From assembly GCA_039888615.1 (NCBI GenBank), contig JBDQQS010000009.1: DNA of 64,000 bases. One strand, given 5' to 3'. The position numbers were made by a program, and so were the translations under genes. This DNA is from Flavimaribacter sp039888615 (GTDB lineage Bacteria > Pseudomonadota > Alphaproteobacteria > Rhizobiales > Rhizobiaceae). Under the pieces are notes generated by a model. That model was given only the letters and a program-made list of their open reading frames with translations, had not been told where the DNA came from and did not search any database. Each line of letters starts with the position of its first letter. Position 1 is the first letter of the stretch. Below, piece after piece: positions 27,437 to 35,590 of the stretch.

Positions 27437-28549
27437 CTATTCCGCGGCTTCGGTCTTGATGACGCCGCGGCGTATCTGGTCTTCCTCGATCGATTCGAAC
27501 AGGGCGCGGAAATTCCCTTCGCCAAAGCCCTCGTCGCCCTTGCGCTGGATGAATTCGAAGAAGATCGGGCCGATCACGGTCTTCGAGAAGATCTGCAGCA
27601 GGATTTTCGTCTGCCCGCCGCCGACGACGCCTTCGCCGTCGATCAGGATACCGTGTTTCTTCATGCTGTCGATCGGCTCGTCATGGCCTTTCACACGGTC
27701 ATGGGACATGTCGTAATAGGCGTCCGGCGGACCCGGCATGAATTTCAGCTCGTTGGCTGCAAGCTGGTCGGTCGCCTCGTAAATGGCGTCTGTGCCGACC
27801 GCGATGTGCTGAATGCCTTCGCCTTTGTATTTCTTCAGATATTCCTCGATCTGACTTGTGTCGTCCTTGGACTCGTTGAGCGGAATGCGAATCTTGCCGC
27901 AAGGCGAGGTGATGGCGCGGCTCACCAGACCGGTGATCCGGCCGTCGATGTCGAAGAAATGGATCTGGGAAAAATTGAACAGATCGCGATAGAAGTCCCA
28001 CCACTTGTCCATATTGCCGCGATAGACGTTGTGGGTGAGGTGGTCGAGAAAGTAGAAGCCAACGCCTTCCGGTTTCGGGTCGCGCTCGCCGATCCATTCG
28101 AATTCGGCGTCATAGACCGAGCCCTTGTCGCCGTATTTGTCAACAAAATAGAGCAGCGATCCGCCGATGCCGACGATAGCCGGAACGTCGAGCGCCTTGT
28201 CGTCGCCTTCATAGGGCGTGGCGCCCTTCGAGACCGCATGGTCGAAGGCGTGTTGCGCATCGACGACGCGCCACCCCATGGACGGCGCGCACGGTCCGTG
28301 CTTGTCGATGAAGCGGCCACCGAAGGAATCGGCCTCGCCATTCAGGATGTAGTTGATATCGCCCTGACGCCAGACGGAAATTGCTTTCCGCTTGTGACGG
28401 GCGACGGCAACGTAACCCATCTTCGTGAACAGTTCCTCGAGCTTCTCAGGCTCGGGATGGGCGAATTCGACAAATTCGAAACCATCGGTGCCGGCGGGAT
28501 TATCGTCGCTGATCTTGGCCGGCGGCGCATCGTGCGGAAACGGACCCAT
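27437..28549 (-). CDS. hppD: 4-Hydroxyphenylpyruvate dioxygenase
   Basis: A non-haem Fe(II) enzyme (370 aa) that makes homogentisate from 4-hydroxyphenylpyruvate. It is two VOC-like halves with the iron ligands in the second: His in LDHLTHNVYRG, His in IQHIAVGTD, and Glu in the C-terminal FFEFIQRKGDEGFGEGNF. The start ATG has GGAGTTCTCTC upstream. It is transcribed toward maiA and away from the Lrp/AsnC gene, whose shared promoter region carries repeated TGCGCGAAT-like boxes. Confidence 0.95.
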   Translation of the reverse strand: MGPFPHDAPPAKISDDNPAGTDGFEFVEFAHPEPEKLEELFTKMGYVAVARHKRKAISVWRQGDINYILNGEADSFGGRFIDKHGPCAPSMGWRVVDAQHAFDHAVSKGATPYEGDDKALDVPAIVGIGGSLLYFVDKYGDKGSVYDAEFEWIGERDPKPEGVGFYFLDHLTHNVYRGNMDKWWDFYRDLFNFSQIHFFDIDGRITGLVSRAITSPCGKIRIPLNESKDDTSQIEEYLKKYKGEGIQHIAVGTDAIYEATDQLAANELKFMPGPPDAYYDMSHDRVKGHDEPIDSMKKHGILIDGEGVVGGGQTKILLQIFSKTVIGPIFFEFIQRKGDEGFGEGNFRALFESIEEDQIRRGVIKTEAAE

Positions 28550-28600
28550 GAGAGAACTCCTTCTGCGTTTGTGCATGTTGATCTTACTATCGCGCATTTT

Positions 28601-28688
28601 GCGTGCGAATAGTTTGCATTCTTGCCTCAACTGAGAGAAACTATGCACGAATATTGCAACTACAGGATCAATAGTGCGCGAATTGTGA
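28601..28688. promoter_or_regulatory. Repeated boxes in the hppD-lrp divergent promoter
   Basis: Three related elements lie between the divergent genes: GTGCGAATAGTTTGCA (from 28603), ATGCACGAATATTGCA (from 28643) and GTGCGCGAATTGTGA (from 28674). They share TGCRCGAAT-type cores in the same orientation, spaced roughly 30-40 bp. Arrays like this suit Lrp/AsnC proteins, which bind several adjacent sites. Their role is inferred from position. Confidence 0.45.
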
Positions 28689-28689
28689 A

Positions 28690-29145
28690 ATGGACCAATA
28701 TGACAGGAAAATCCTGGAAGAGTTGCAGAAGGATGCGCGGCTGACCAACAACGACCTGTCCGAGCGGGTCAATCTGTCGCCATCCCAATGTTCCAGACGG
28801 CGCTCGCGGCTTGAGCAGGAGGGATTTATCCGCGGCTATTTCGCCGGTCTCGACCGAAATCTCCTCGGCCTCGGCATCGTCAATATCATCACCGTGACGC
28901 TCGATACGCACAATCGCGACAATGCGCGGCGTTTCGCGCGCCTGGTCGAAGGCTTGCCGGAAGTGCTGGAGGCGCATTCGCTGACTGGCGAGATGGATTA
29001 CCTTCTGAAGGTGGTCACGCCAGACCTGCGCGCCTTGTCGGGTTTCGTGAACGACGTGTTGCTTCCGCACGAATCCGTGCGGCACGTCAAATCGGCGATT
29101 GTTCTCGACACCTTGAAGGAAACCCACGCGCTGCCGCTCGGATAG
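28690..29145 (+). CDS. Lrp/AsnC-family transcriptional regulator
   Basis: A 151-aa regulator with an N-terminal winged helix-turn-helix (DRKILEELQKDARLTNNDLSERVNLSPSQCSRRRSRLEQEGFI, split across residues ~5-47) and a C-terminal RAM ligand-binding domain (VEGLPEVLEAHSLTGEMDYLLKVV). It is divergent from hppD, so it probably controls hppD and itself in response to an aromatic amino acid or keto acid (inference). The start is the ATG at 28690. Confidence 0.88.
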   Translation: MDQYDRKILEELQKDARLTNNDLSERVNLSPSQCSRRRSRLEQEGFIRGYFAGLDRNLLGLGIVNIITVTLDTHNRDNARRFARLVEGLPEVLEAHSLTGEMDYLLKVVTPDLRALSGFVNDVLLPHESVRHVKSAIVLDTLKETHALPLG

Positions 29146-29274
29146 GCGCGCCGCCGGGAACGCTGATTGGCCTTTCGTCCTGCTTGCGAATCCGGTCAGT
29201 CATGCTAATCATGCCGCGCTGAATATCTTCACCGGCCGGAAAGGCCGATATTTCTAAGTTTCTGGGAGGATAAC

Positions 29275-30327
29275 TTGAAGAAACGCACCCTTTTGAAAAT
29301 GCTCGCCGCCGCTGCGCTGGTCTCGACCAGCGTCGTTGGCTACGCGGCGCCGTCCTTTGCTCAGGAAGTGACGCTGCGCATGCACCAGTTCCTGCCGCCG
29401 CAGGCCAATGTGCCGAAACATGTTCTGCAGCCCTGGGCGGACAAGGTCGAAGAAGAATCGGACGGCCGCATCAAGGTCGAGCTCTATGGCGCCATGTCAC
29501 TCGGCGGAACGCCGCCGCAGCTGATCGATCAGGCCAGGGATGGCGCGGTGGATATCGTCTGGACGCTGCCGGGCTATTCTCCGGGCCGCTTTCCGCGCGC
29601 CGAAGTGTTCGAATTGCCGTTCATGATGAGCAATGCGGAAGCTGGCTCGAAGGCTTATTGGGACCTGTTCGAATCCGACATGAAGGATGAGGATTTCAAG
29701 GATTTCAAGATCCTCGGCGCCTGGATGCACGGCCCCGGCGTCATTCACGCCAAGGGCGACGGCGTGCACAAGCTGGAAGACATGCAGGGTCTCAAGCTGC
29801 GTGGTCCTACGCGCGTCATCAACAATCTGCTTTCGGAAACCGGAGCGACGCCGATCGGCATGCCCGTGCCGGCCATACCCGAAGCGCTTTCGAAAAACGT
29901 GATTGACGGCACTGTCATTCCTTACGAGGTGACGACGGCTTTGAAGATACCGGAACTGGTTGAAACCCATACGGAATTTTCCGGCGACAAGGCGCTCTAT
30001 ACGGCGGTCTTCGTGCTGGCGATGAACAAGGCGAAATATGACAGCCTGCCGGACGATCTGAAGAAAGTGATCGACAACAATTCCGGCGCAGAGTTCTCGG
30101 CCTTCGCCGGACGCACCATGCAGGAATACGACAAGCCCGGTCGCGAGGCGGCTGAAGCCGCCGATAACGAGATCGTCATTCTCGACGAAGCAGAGGTCGC
30201 CCGCTGGAAGGAAGTAGCCCAACCGGTAATCGACAACTGGATCGCCGAAATGAACGAAAAGGGCATCGACGGCGCCGATCTCTACGAACGCGCCCAGGCG
30301 CTTATAGAGCAGTATACAACGCAGTAG
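29275..30327 (+). CDS. TRAP transporter solute-binding protein (DctP family), orphan
   Basis: A periplasmic binding protein of 350 aa. The signal peptide ends near YAAPSFAQ, followed by the DctP pattern: FLPPQANVPKHVLQPWADKVEEES, LYGAMSLGGTPPQLIDQARDGAVDIVW, and the substrate-anchoring Arg in GLKLRGPTRVINNLL. The start is TTG 29275 behind GGGAGGATAAC. No DctQ or DctM membrane subunits are next to it, so it must use permeases encoded elsewhere or serve another role. A strong GC palindrome follows. Confidence 0.9.
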   Translation: MKKRTLLKMLAAAALVSTSVVGYAAPSFAQEVTLRMHQFLPPQANVPKHVLQPWADKVEEESDGRIKVELYGAMSLGGTPPQLIDQARDGAVDIVWTLPGYSPGRFPRAEVFELPFMMSNAEAGSKAYWDLFESDMKDEDFKDFKILGAWMHGPGVIHAKGDGVHKLEDMQGLKLRGPTRVINNLLSETGATPIGMPVPAIPEALSKNVIDGTVIPYEVTTALKIPELVETHTEFSGDKALYTAVFVLAMNKAKYDSLPDDLKKVIDNNSGAEFSAFAGRTMQEYDKPGREAAEAADNEIVILDEAEVARWKEVAQPVIDNWIAEMNEKGIDGADLYERAQALIEQYTTQ

Positions 30328-30338
30328 TCGCCAAGTCG

Positions 30339-30364
30339 CCGGGGGCCGCTGCAGCGGCCCCCGG
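30339..30364 (+). terminator. GC-rich palindrome after the TRAP protein gene
   Basis: A perfect 26-bp palindrome (left half CCGGGGGCCGCTG) starting 11 nt after the stop codon. It is followed only by ATTTCC, so the U-tract is weak. It is probably a terminator or mRNA 3' stabilising hairpin. Confidence 0.6.
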
Positions 30365-30755
30365 ATTTCCGAGGTCCGGCAATGATGGCGCCCCGCCCCA
30401 CTGTACGCGACAGGATGGAATTGTCGCACCGGCTTTGAGCTATCCCGTTACGGTTTATCGATAGAGATGTTCCGTAGCGACGCCGCGACAGGCGTTGAAT
30501 ATTCCGATAAACCCGGCTTCACCTCGAGAAACCTGCTTTCCCCAGAGGGTCACATCGGCCTTTGCTTCAGGAGAAGGTATTGAACGAAGCACGCCGGGCG
30601 AAGCGTCATTCATGCAACCCAGCACAAAAGCGCGCATCGTCCGAACCCCGCATGCGGCGCCGCGTTCGTTCAACTGTTCCGGGCGTAATTCCCTCAGGCG
30701 CCGGTGGATCGATCCCGCTATAAGGTCGCTGTAGTTGTGACGGAGCCAGATTGAA
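30365..30755. other. Gap without supported gene
   Basis: About 390 bases. Short open frames on both strands (30495-30734 plus, 30455-30844 minus) have no recognisable domain, no good ribosome-binding site and mutually overlapping codon use, so none is called. The last part is the leader of the hydrolase gene. Confidence 0.5.
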
Positions 30756-31391
30756 ATGAATTTCCTGTTTGACGGGCCAACAAGCGCGCCAGTAACGATA
30801 TTGCTAGCCCATGGCGCAGGCGCGCCAATGGATTCGCAAGCCATGAACCGGATTGCCGAAGCGCTTGCGGGCGAGGAAATACGCGTCGCCCGGTTCGAGT
30901 TCGGCTACATGGCTTTGCGGCGCAGCGAAGGTCGTCGAAAACCGCCGCCAAGGGCTGACCTCCTGATCCCGGAATTCAAGGCGGCGATGAATGCTTTGGC
31001 GCATGACGGGCGTCTTGTAATCGGTGGAAAGTCCATGGGCGGGCGCGTCGCCAGCATGATTGCGGACGAGGATTTCGCGAATGGCAGGATCGCCGGGCTC
31101 CTGTGTCTGGGGTATCCGTTTCATCCGCCGGGCAAGCCTGATCAGCTGCGAACCAAACATCTCGAAGGGATGAAGGCGCCGACCCTCATCTGTCAGGGCG
31201 CGAGAGATCCGTTCGGGACTTCACAGGAAGTTGGCGGCTACGACCTGTCCTCCGCAATCGAAGTTCTGTGGCTGGAGGACGGCGACCACGATCTGAAACC
31301 GCGAAAGACGATCTCGGGATTTTCAATGGCTGATCACCTGCAGACCATGGCGCAGCATGTTCGCACATGGTGCGATGAGCGCTCCAAATAG
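30756..31391 (+). CDS. Small alpha/beta hydrolase (TEX30/KANL3-like)
   Basis: A 211-aa cytoplasmic alpha/beta hydrolase-fold protein. The oxyanion region LLAHGAGAPMDS, the nucleophile elbow IGGKSMGGRVAS (Ser), the late Asp in CQGARDPFG and His in DGDHDLKPR give a complete catalytic triad. This compact family resembles dienelactone hydrolases, but its substrate is unknown. It has no obvious operon partner. Confidence 0.8.
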   Translation: MNFLFDGPTSAPVTILLAHGAGAPMDSQAMNRIAEALAGEEIRVARFEFGYMALRRSEGRRKPPPRADLLIPEFKAAMNALAHDGRLVIGGKSMGGRVASMIADEDFANGRIAGLLCLGYPFHPPGKPDQLRTKHLEGMKAPTLICQGARDPFGTSQEVGGYDLSSAIEVLWLEDGDHDLKPRKTISGFSMADHLQTMAQHVRTWCDERSK

Positions 31392-31622
31392 TATTTCCGC
31401 GTCCCGGCGGTGAGTGATCAAGCGCCTGTGTGGCAATAACTACAAACAATGTCACACAATCGATGAACATTGCGACGACGGTCGGCATGACGTCCTATCG
31501 TTAATGTGAGGTTCATATTGACTTAGCCATAGTATTTCGTTGCTGTTAGAGTACTTACCGCAGCACTATCTAACCAATGGGTTCGTCTGAACGGGCGTCC
31601 TGAAAAAGGTGGAATTCGAAAC

Positions 31623-33050
31623 ATGACACAAAGACTGTTTCCCGTGCTGGTCGTTCTTGCGGTGGCTTTGGCCGTTCCGCCGGAGCGTCTGACCGGAGCA
31701 AATTCACAGTCTGGTCTGGCAAATGCCCAGGCGTTTGATCCAGATGATCCGAGACATCCCAAAAACCTCCGGAAACGCCCGCAAGAGCAACAGGGCCAGC
31801 AACAGCGCCCGCCCAGACAATCCGGACAGGGCGGTCAGCAGCCGCCGCGCAATGCACAACCGCAACGGCCTCCGCGCAATGCGCAACCGCAGCGCCCGCC
31901 GCGCAATGCGCAACCGCAGCGCCCGCCGCGCAATGCGCAACCGCAACGCCCGCCGCGCAATGCGCAACCACAGCTCCCGCCGCGCAACGCACAACCGCAG
32001 CGGCCTCCACGCCCACCGGCTGCAGGTGGCCCAAGGCCTCCGCGCCCACCAGCTGCAGGCGGTCCAAGGCCTCCGCGCCCACCAGCTGCAGGCGGTCCAA
32101 GGCCTCCGCGTCCGCCGGCTGCAGGCGGTCCAAGACCTCCGCGTCCGCCGGCTGCAGGCGGTCCAAGACCTCCGCGTCCGCCGGCTGCAGGCGGTCCAAG
32201 GCCTCCGCGTCCACCGGCTGCAGGCGGCCCAAGGCCTCCGCGCCCACCAGCTGCAGGCGGTCCAAGACCTCCGCGTCCTCCGGTCGCCGGCGGACCACGG
32301 CCACCTCGTCCTCCGATCGGCGGCCCGCCGCCTCGTCCGAGGCCCTATCCTCCGGTGGCCGGCGGGACGTACCGTCCGCCCTATGCACGGCCGCCCGGCT
32401 ACTATCCGCCCGGATGGCGTCCGCCGTACTGGCGTCCTCCGACCTGGCGTCCGCCCTATGTGCCGCCGCCCTATGTGCGCCCGCCGCACAACTCCTGGGG
32501 TAGATACCACTACTATCCGCAGTGGGGCTGGTACCATACGGCGCTGGTCGCAGGGGCTACGCTCGCCTTCGTGGCGACGCTCCCCAATGATCGCGGCTGC
32601 GAGCAGCTCGATATCGGTCTCTACACGTGCGACGGCGTGCTCTATCGTCCGACGACCTACCAGAACACTCAGGTCTATGAGATCGTTTCCGCCGCTCCGG
32701 AAGAGACCGATCCCGTGGTCACGTCTTCCACCGGAAGCACCTCGATCGATGACGATCCCTATGTGCTGCTGCAGCTCACCTCTCCATACCAGAGAGGCGC
32801 GCGCGTTGCGGCGCTGCAGAACGCGCTTAACGCGATCGGCTTCGATGTCGGCTCCGCTGACGGCGTTTTCGGCAGAAGCACAGACGCCGCAATTCGCGAG
32901 TTCCAGGAGTGGTATGGTCTGCCTGTAACGGGCATCGTCGACGCCGAGACAGCCAATGCCATCGGCTGGCAGCTCGCCGTGCAGATCACGCCTGAACTTG
33001 GCTATAGCCAGGAAGAGGCGGGTGAAGAGGCGCCGGCTGCGGCCGAATAG
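31623..33050 (+). CDS. Secreted proline-rich repeat protein with peptidoglycan-binding domain
   Basis: A 475-aa protein starting with a signal-like hydrophobic segment (RLFPVLVVLAVALAVPP). About residues 70-130 contain six 9-residue repeats based on PPRNAQPQR. About residues 131-230 hold eight 11-residue repeats AAGGPRPPRPP plus one VAGG variant. A Pro/Tyr-rich stretch with PPYW and PPYVRPP repeats follows, then a short hydrophobic segment (TALVAGATLAFVATL) and a C-terminal PG_binding_1 domain (about residues 385-455: VAALQNALNAIGFDVGSADGVFG...). It probably spans the periplasm and contacts the cell wall. The repeats can change copy number by slippage. An intrinsic terminator follows. Confidence 0.82.
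   Translation: MTQRLFPVLVVLAVALAVPPERLTGANSQSGLANAQAFDPDDPRHPKNLRKRPQEQQGQQQRPPRQSGQGGQQPPRNAQPQRPPRNAQPQRPPRNAQPQRPPRNAQPQRPPRNAQPQLPPRNAQPQRPPRPPAAGGPRPPRPPAAGGPRPPRPPAAGGPRPPRPPAAGGPRPPRPPAAGGPRPPRPPAAGGPRPPRPPAAGGPRPPRPPAAGGPRPPRPPVAGGPRPPRPPIGGPPPRPRPYPPVAGGTYRPPYARPPGYYPPGWRPPYWRPPTWRPPYVPPPYVRPPHNSWGRYHYYPQWGWYHTALVAGATLAFVATLPNDRGCEQLDIGLYTCDGVLYRPTTYQNTQVYEIVSAAPEETDPVVTSSTGSTSIDDDPYVLLQLTSPYQRGARVAALQNALNAIGFDVGSADGVFGRSTDAAIREFQEWYGLPVTGIVDAETANAIGWQLAVQITPELGYSQEEAGEEAPAAAE
31840..32310 (+). repeat. Coding minisatellites of 27 bp and 33 bp
   Basis: Within the proline-rich gene, six 27-bp units (coding PPRNAQPQR) are followed by nine 33-bp units (coding AAGGPRPPRPP, the last with VAGG). 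Unit lengths are multiples of three, so copy changes keep the frame. Adjacent units are almost identical at the DNA level, pointing to recent expansion. Confidence 0.85.
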
Positions 33051-33095
33051 ATCGCAGCAGCGCCTTTTTCACCGACAAAGGCATGATTAATGCGG

Positions 33096-33121
33096 AAAGG
33101 CGTCCTTCGGGGCGCCTTTTC
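33096..33121 (+). terminator. Intrinsic terminator after the repeat protein gene
   Basis: The stem AAGGCGTCC / GGGCGCCTT (one G-T wobble) with a short TTCG-containing loop is followed by TTTTCT. It lies about 45 nt after the stop codon. Confidence 0.85.
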
Positions 33122-33126
33122 TATTG

Positions 33127-33537
33127 CTATTCCAGCACCATGCGCGGGAAATAGAACGACACCACCCAGTTCGGCGCGTCCACGATTTCGCTGATCCTCA
33201 GATCGGCGCATACGGAACTCAGCATATAGGCGTCCTCCGGCGCCATGCCGTGTTCGTTACCGAGAAGATCGATCACTCGCCGGACGGCGTCGCGCGCAGC
33301 TTCCATCAGGTCCGGTCCGATACCGGTGGCTACCTCGAACCCCTTGGCGTCCAGGTGACGGGATACAGGACCGGGCGTTGTGAAACGCGGCGATTGCGGC
33401 GCGCCGTCCTTGACGAGATCGATGGTGACTGCGACCTCCATTGCGCTTTCGATTGCCGTTCCGCAGACTTCCCCGTCGCCCTGTGCCGCATGGGTGTCGC
33501 CGACTGACTGAAGAGCGCCTTTCACCTCGACCGGAAA
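33127..33537 (-). pseudogene. Acetamidase/formamidase, C-terminal remnant
   Basis: About 135 residues match the C-terminal part of acetamidase/formamidase: the signature VGDTHAAQGDGEVCGTAIE, then GIGPDLMEAARDAVRRVIDLL and AYMLSSVCADLRISEIVD, ending normally. Homology begins abruptly at FPVEVKGAL, with an in-frame TAA immediately upstream, and the ~170 N-terminal residues are absent. There is no start codon in the expected place (only GTG 33525 inside the conserved region). It is therefore a decayed 5'-deleted gene, lying between a terminator and a tRNA gene. Confidence 0.8.
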
Positions 33538-33786
33538 TTAGAGAACGTGTGTTTCCAGAGGGCAACTGCATTGCCTTGACGGTGTTGATGATGGTCACTG
33601 GATTGCTCCCTGTTTTGCGATCATCGCGTTGTCAGAGCCAACGACGATGAATCTGATGATACAAAGTTGGGAAGCTGATTTTTCACCAGGATTTCGCGGC
33701 AATATGCTTTGTGTTTCAATTGTTGTCGCGCCATGGCCCATGTGTGCCTCACACGCCAGAAAATCCCTCAAATATCTGACTTTAAA

Positions 33787-33863
33787 TGGTGATCCCGGCG
33801 CGATTCGAACGCGCGACCTACAGATTAGGAATCTGCCGCTCTATCCTGCTGAGCTACGGGACC
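33787..33863 (-). tRNA. tRNA-Arg (anticodon CCT)
   Basis: A 77-nt cloverleaf on the minus strand. The acceptor stem GGTCCCG pairs with CGGGATC. The D stem is GCTC/GAGC. The anticodon arm is GCAGA-TTCCTAA-TCTGT with anticodon CCT (reads AGG). The T arm is GCGCG-TTCGAAT-CGCGC, and CCA is encoded. Genes of this isoacceptor are frequent integration targets, but no integrase or duplicated 3' end is seen here. Confidence 0.95.
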
Positions 33864-34021
33864 ACTTGGCGGTTTCCATAGCAAAGCCGGAGCCAAATTC
33901 AAAGTTACTTCTGTCCGATTGCATCATTGCGGTGAACAGTCCGGTCACCAATTGAATTCTATCAATTTTCCCGTCGCCCCATATGTGATGCTGCATCGCA
34001 ATATCATCGACGGAGTCGGAA

Positions 34022-34621
34022 ATGGCAAAAGTTCTCGTTCTTTACTATTCAAGCTGGGGTCACATGGAAGCAATGGCAAAAGCCGCGGGCGAAGGCGCGC
34101 GCGAGGCTGGAGCGGACGTGACCATCAAGCGCGTCCCGGAACTGGTTCCCGAAGAGGTCGCCAAGGCCGCCCACTACAAGCTGAACCAGGAAGCGCCGAT
34201 CGCCGATCCGCTTGAACTGGAAAACTACGACGCAATCATCTTCGGCGTTTCCACGCGCTACGGCATGATGGCGTCTCAGATCAAAAACTTTCTCGACCAG
34301 ACCGGTCCGCTTTGGGCGAAAGGCGCGCTTGTCAACAAGGTCGCTTCGGTGATGGCGTCGACAGCAACCCAACACGGCGGACAGGAAATCGCGCTTCTGA
34401 CGACCCAGGCCGCGTTGCAGCATCACGGCATGATCATCGTTCCGCTCTCCTACGCCTATCAGGGCCAGATGGGCGTCGACATGATCCGCGGCGGAGCGCC
34501 CTACGGCATGACAACCCTGAGCGACGGCGACGGTTCCCGCATGCCGTCCGAACAGGAACTTGAAGGCGCCGCCTTCCAGGGCAAGCGCGTCGCCGAAATC
34601 GCGGCCAAGCTGCACGATTGA
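34022..34621 (+). CDS. wrbA: NAD(P)H:quinone oxidoreductase WrbA
   Basis: A flavodoxin-like FMN enzyme (199 aa) doing two-electron quinone reduction in the cytoplasm. The FMN-phosphate loop YYSSWGHMEAMAKA, FGVSTRYGMMASQIKNFLDQTG, and the late STATQHGGQE and PYGMTTLSD segments are typical WrbA. It is convergent with the ABC importer operon, with 24 nt between stops. The start ATG is preceded by GACGGAGTCGGAA. Confidence 0.95.
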   Translation: MAKVLVLYYSSWGHMEAMAKAAGEGAREAGADVTIKRVPELVPEEVAKAAHYKLNQEAPIADPLELENYDAIIFGVSTRYGMMASQIKNFLDQTGPLWAKGALVNKVASVMASTATQHGGQEIALLTTQAALQHHGMIIVPLSYAYQGQMGVDMIRGGAPYGMTTLSDGDGSRMPSEQELEGAAFQGKRVAEIAAKLHD

Positions 34622-34645
34622 TGACGGAAGGCGGGCCAGTCTCGC

Positions 34646-35590
34646 CTATCGCTCCCCGCGTCGATAGGGCGCCATCAAGGCGTTGGGCACGCGCGCCCGG
34701 CGCGACATGACGATCAGCGCCACGATGGACAGGACATAAGGCACCATCAGGAAAAGTTGGTAGGGCACGCCGCCCTCGACCACATGCTGAAGGCGCAACT
34801 GGTAGGCGTCGAAAAGCGCGAAGAGCAGGGCGCCGAGAAGCGCCTTGCCCGGCTGCCACGAGGCGAAGACCACCAGCGCGATGCACACCCAGCCGCGACC
34901 CTGCACCATGGTCGGGAAGAACGAGTTGAAGGTGGCCGTGGTCAGGAACGCGCCGCCGAGCGCCATCAACGCGCTGCCCACGACGATCGCGCCGATCCGG
35001 ATGCGGATCGGGTTCAAACCCTGCGCCTCGACGGCGTGGGGATTCTCGCCTGTCATCCGGACAGCAAGGCCGAGCGGCGTTTTCGCCAGAACCCAGGCGG
35101 TGATGGCGGCGGCCAGGATTGCGAGATAGGTGGGCGCTGTCTGACTGAATAATGCTTCGCCGAGGAACGGGATATCCGAGAGACCGGGAATCGCGAGCGG
35201 CTGGAAAGGCTCAATCGTTGGCGGACTGGACGAGACCGGCAGGGAAAGCCGATAGACGAAATAGGTCAGCGAAGAGGCGAACAGCGTGATGCCGAGGCCG
35301 GTGACATGCTGGGAAAGGCCGAGCGGAACTGTTAGAAAAGCGTGCAACAGGCCGAACATCCCGCCGCAGAAGGCGGCGACGGCCAGCCCTGTCCACAGAT
35401 CGCCGCCCTGATAAACCGTCATCCAGGCGACCATGGCCCCCAGCGTCAGGATGCCCTCGATGCCGAGATTGAGGACGCCCGAGCGTTCGCAGATCAGCGC
35501 GCCCAGCGTTCCGAAAATCAGCGGCGTGGCGATCCGGAGCACGGCGTCCCAGAGGCTCGCTGTCGTGAATATGTCGAGAGCTTCCATCAT
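34646..35590 (-). CDS. ABC transporter permease, BMP/nucleoside type (second permease)
   Basis: A 314-aa inner-membrane permease with about eight hydrophobic segments. GTLGALICERSGVLNLGIEGILTLGAM is the family's conserved start, and the cytoplasmic loop GENPHAVEAQGLNPIRIRIGAIVVGSALMALGG carries the ATPase-contact helix. The start ATG overlaps the stop of the first permease gene as ATGA. It is the last gene of a five-gene minus-strand operon. Family members import nucleosides or related compounds. Confidence 0.88.
   Translation of the reverse strand: MMEALDIFTTASLWDAVLRIATPLIFGTLGALICERSGVLNLGIEGILTLGAMVAWMTVYQGGDLWTGLAVAAFCGGMFGLLHAFLTVPLGLSQHVTGLGITLFASSLTYFVYRLSLPVSSSPPTIEPFQPLAIPGLSDIPFLGEALFSQTAPTYLAILAAAITAWVLAKTPLGLAVRMTGENPHAVEAQGLNPIRIRIGAIVVGSALMALGGAFLTTATFNSFFPTMVQGRGWVCIALVVFASWQPGKALLGALLFALFDAYQLRLQHVVEGGVPYQLFLMVPYVLSIVALIVMSRRARVPNALMAPYRRGER

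Noticed and set aside
30455..30844. 129-aa minus-strand frame before the small hydrolase
   Set aside because: Overlaps the hydrolase start, lacks domain features, and a competing plus-strand frame is equally open.
31570..32537. Long minus-strand frames with regular Leu/Ala/Arg repeats opposite the proline-rich gene
   Set aside because: Antisense shadows of the coding minisatellites. The plus-strand protein has a signal-like start, a peptidoglycan-binding domain and a terminator.
33257..33598. 113-aa minus-strand frame over the acetamidase remnant
   Set aside because: Out of frame with the recognisable acetamidase sequence; a basic, Arg-rich shadow product.
33787..33863. tRNA-Arg as the attachment site of an integrated element
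   Set aside because: No integrase, no duplicated tRNA 3' end and no compositional change next to it. Only an acetamidase remnant is nearby.
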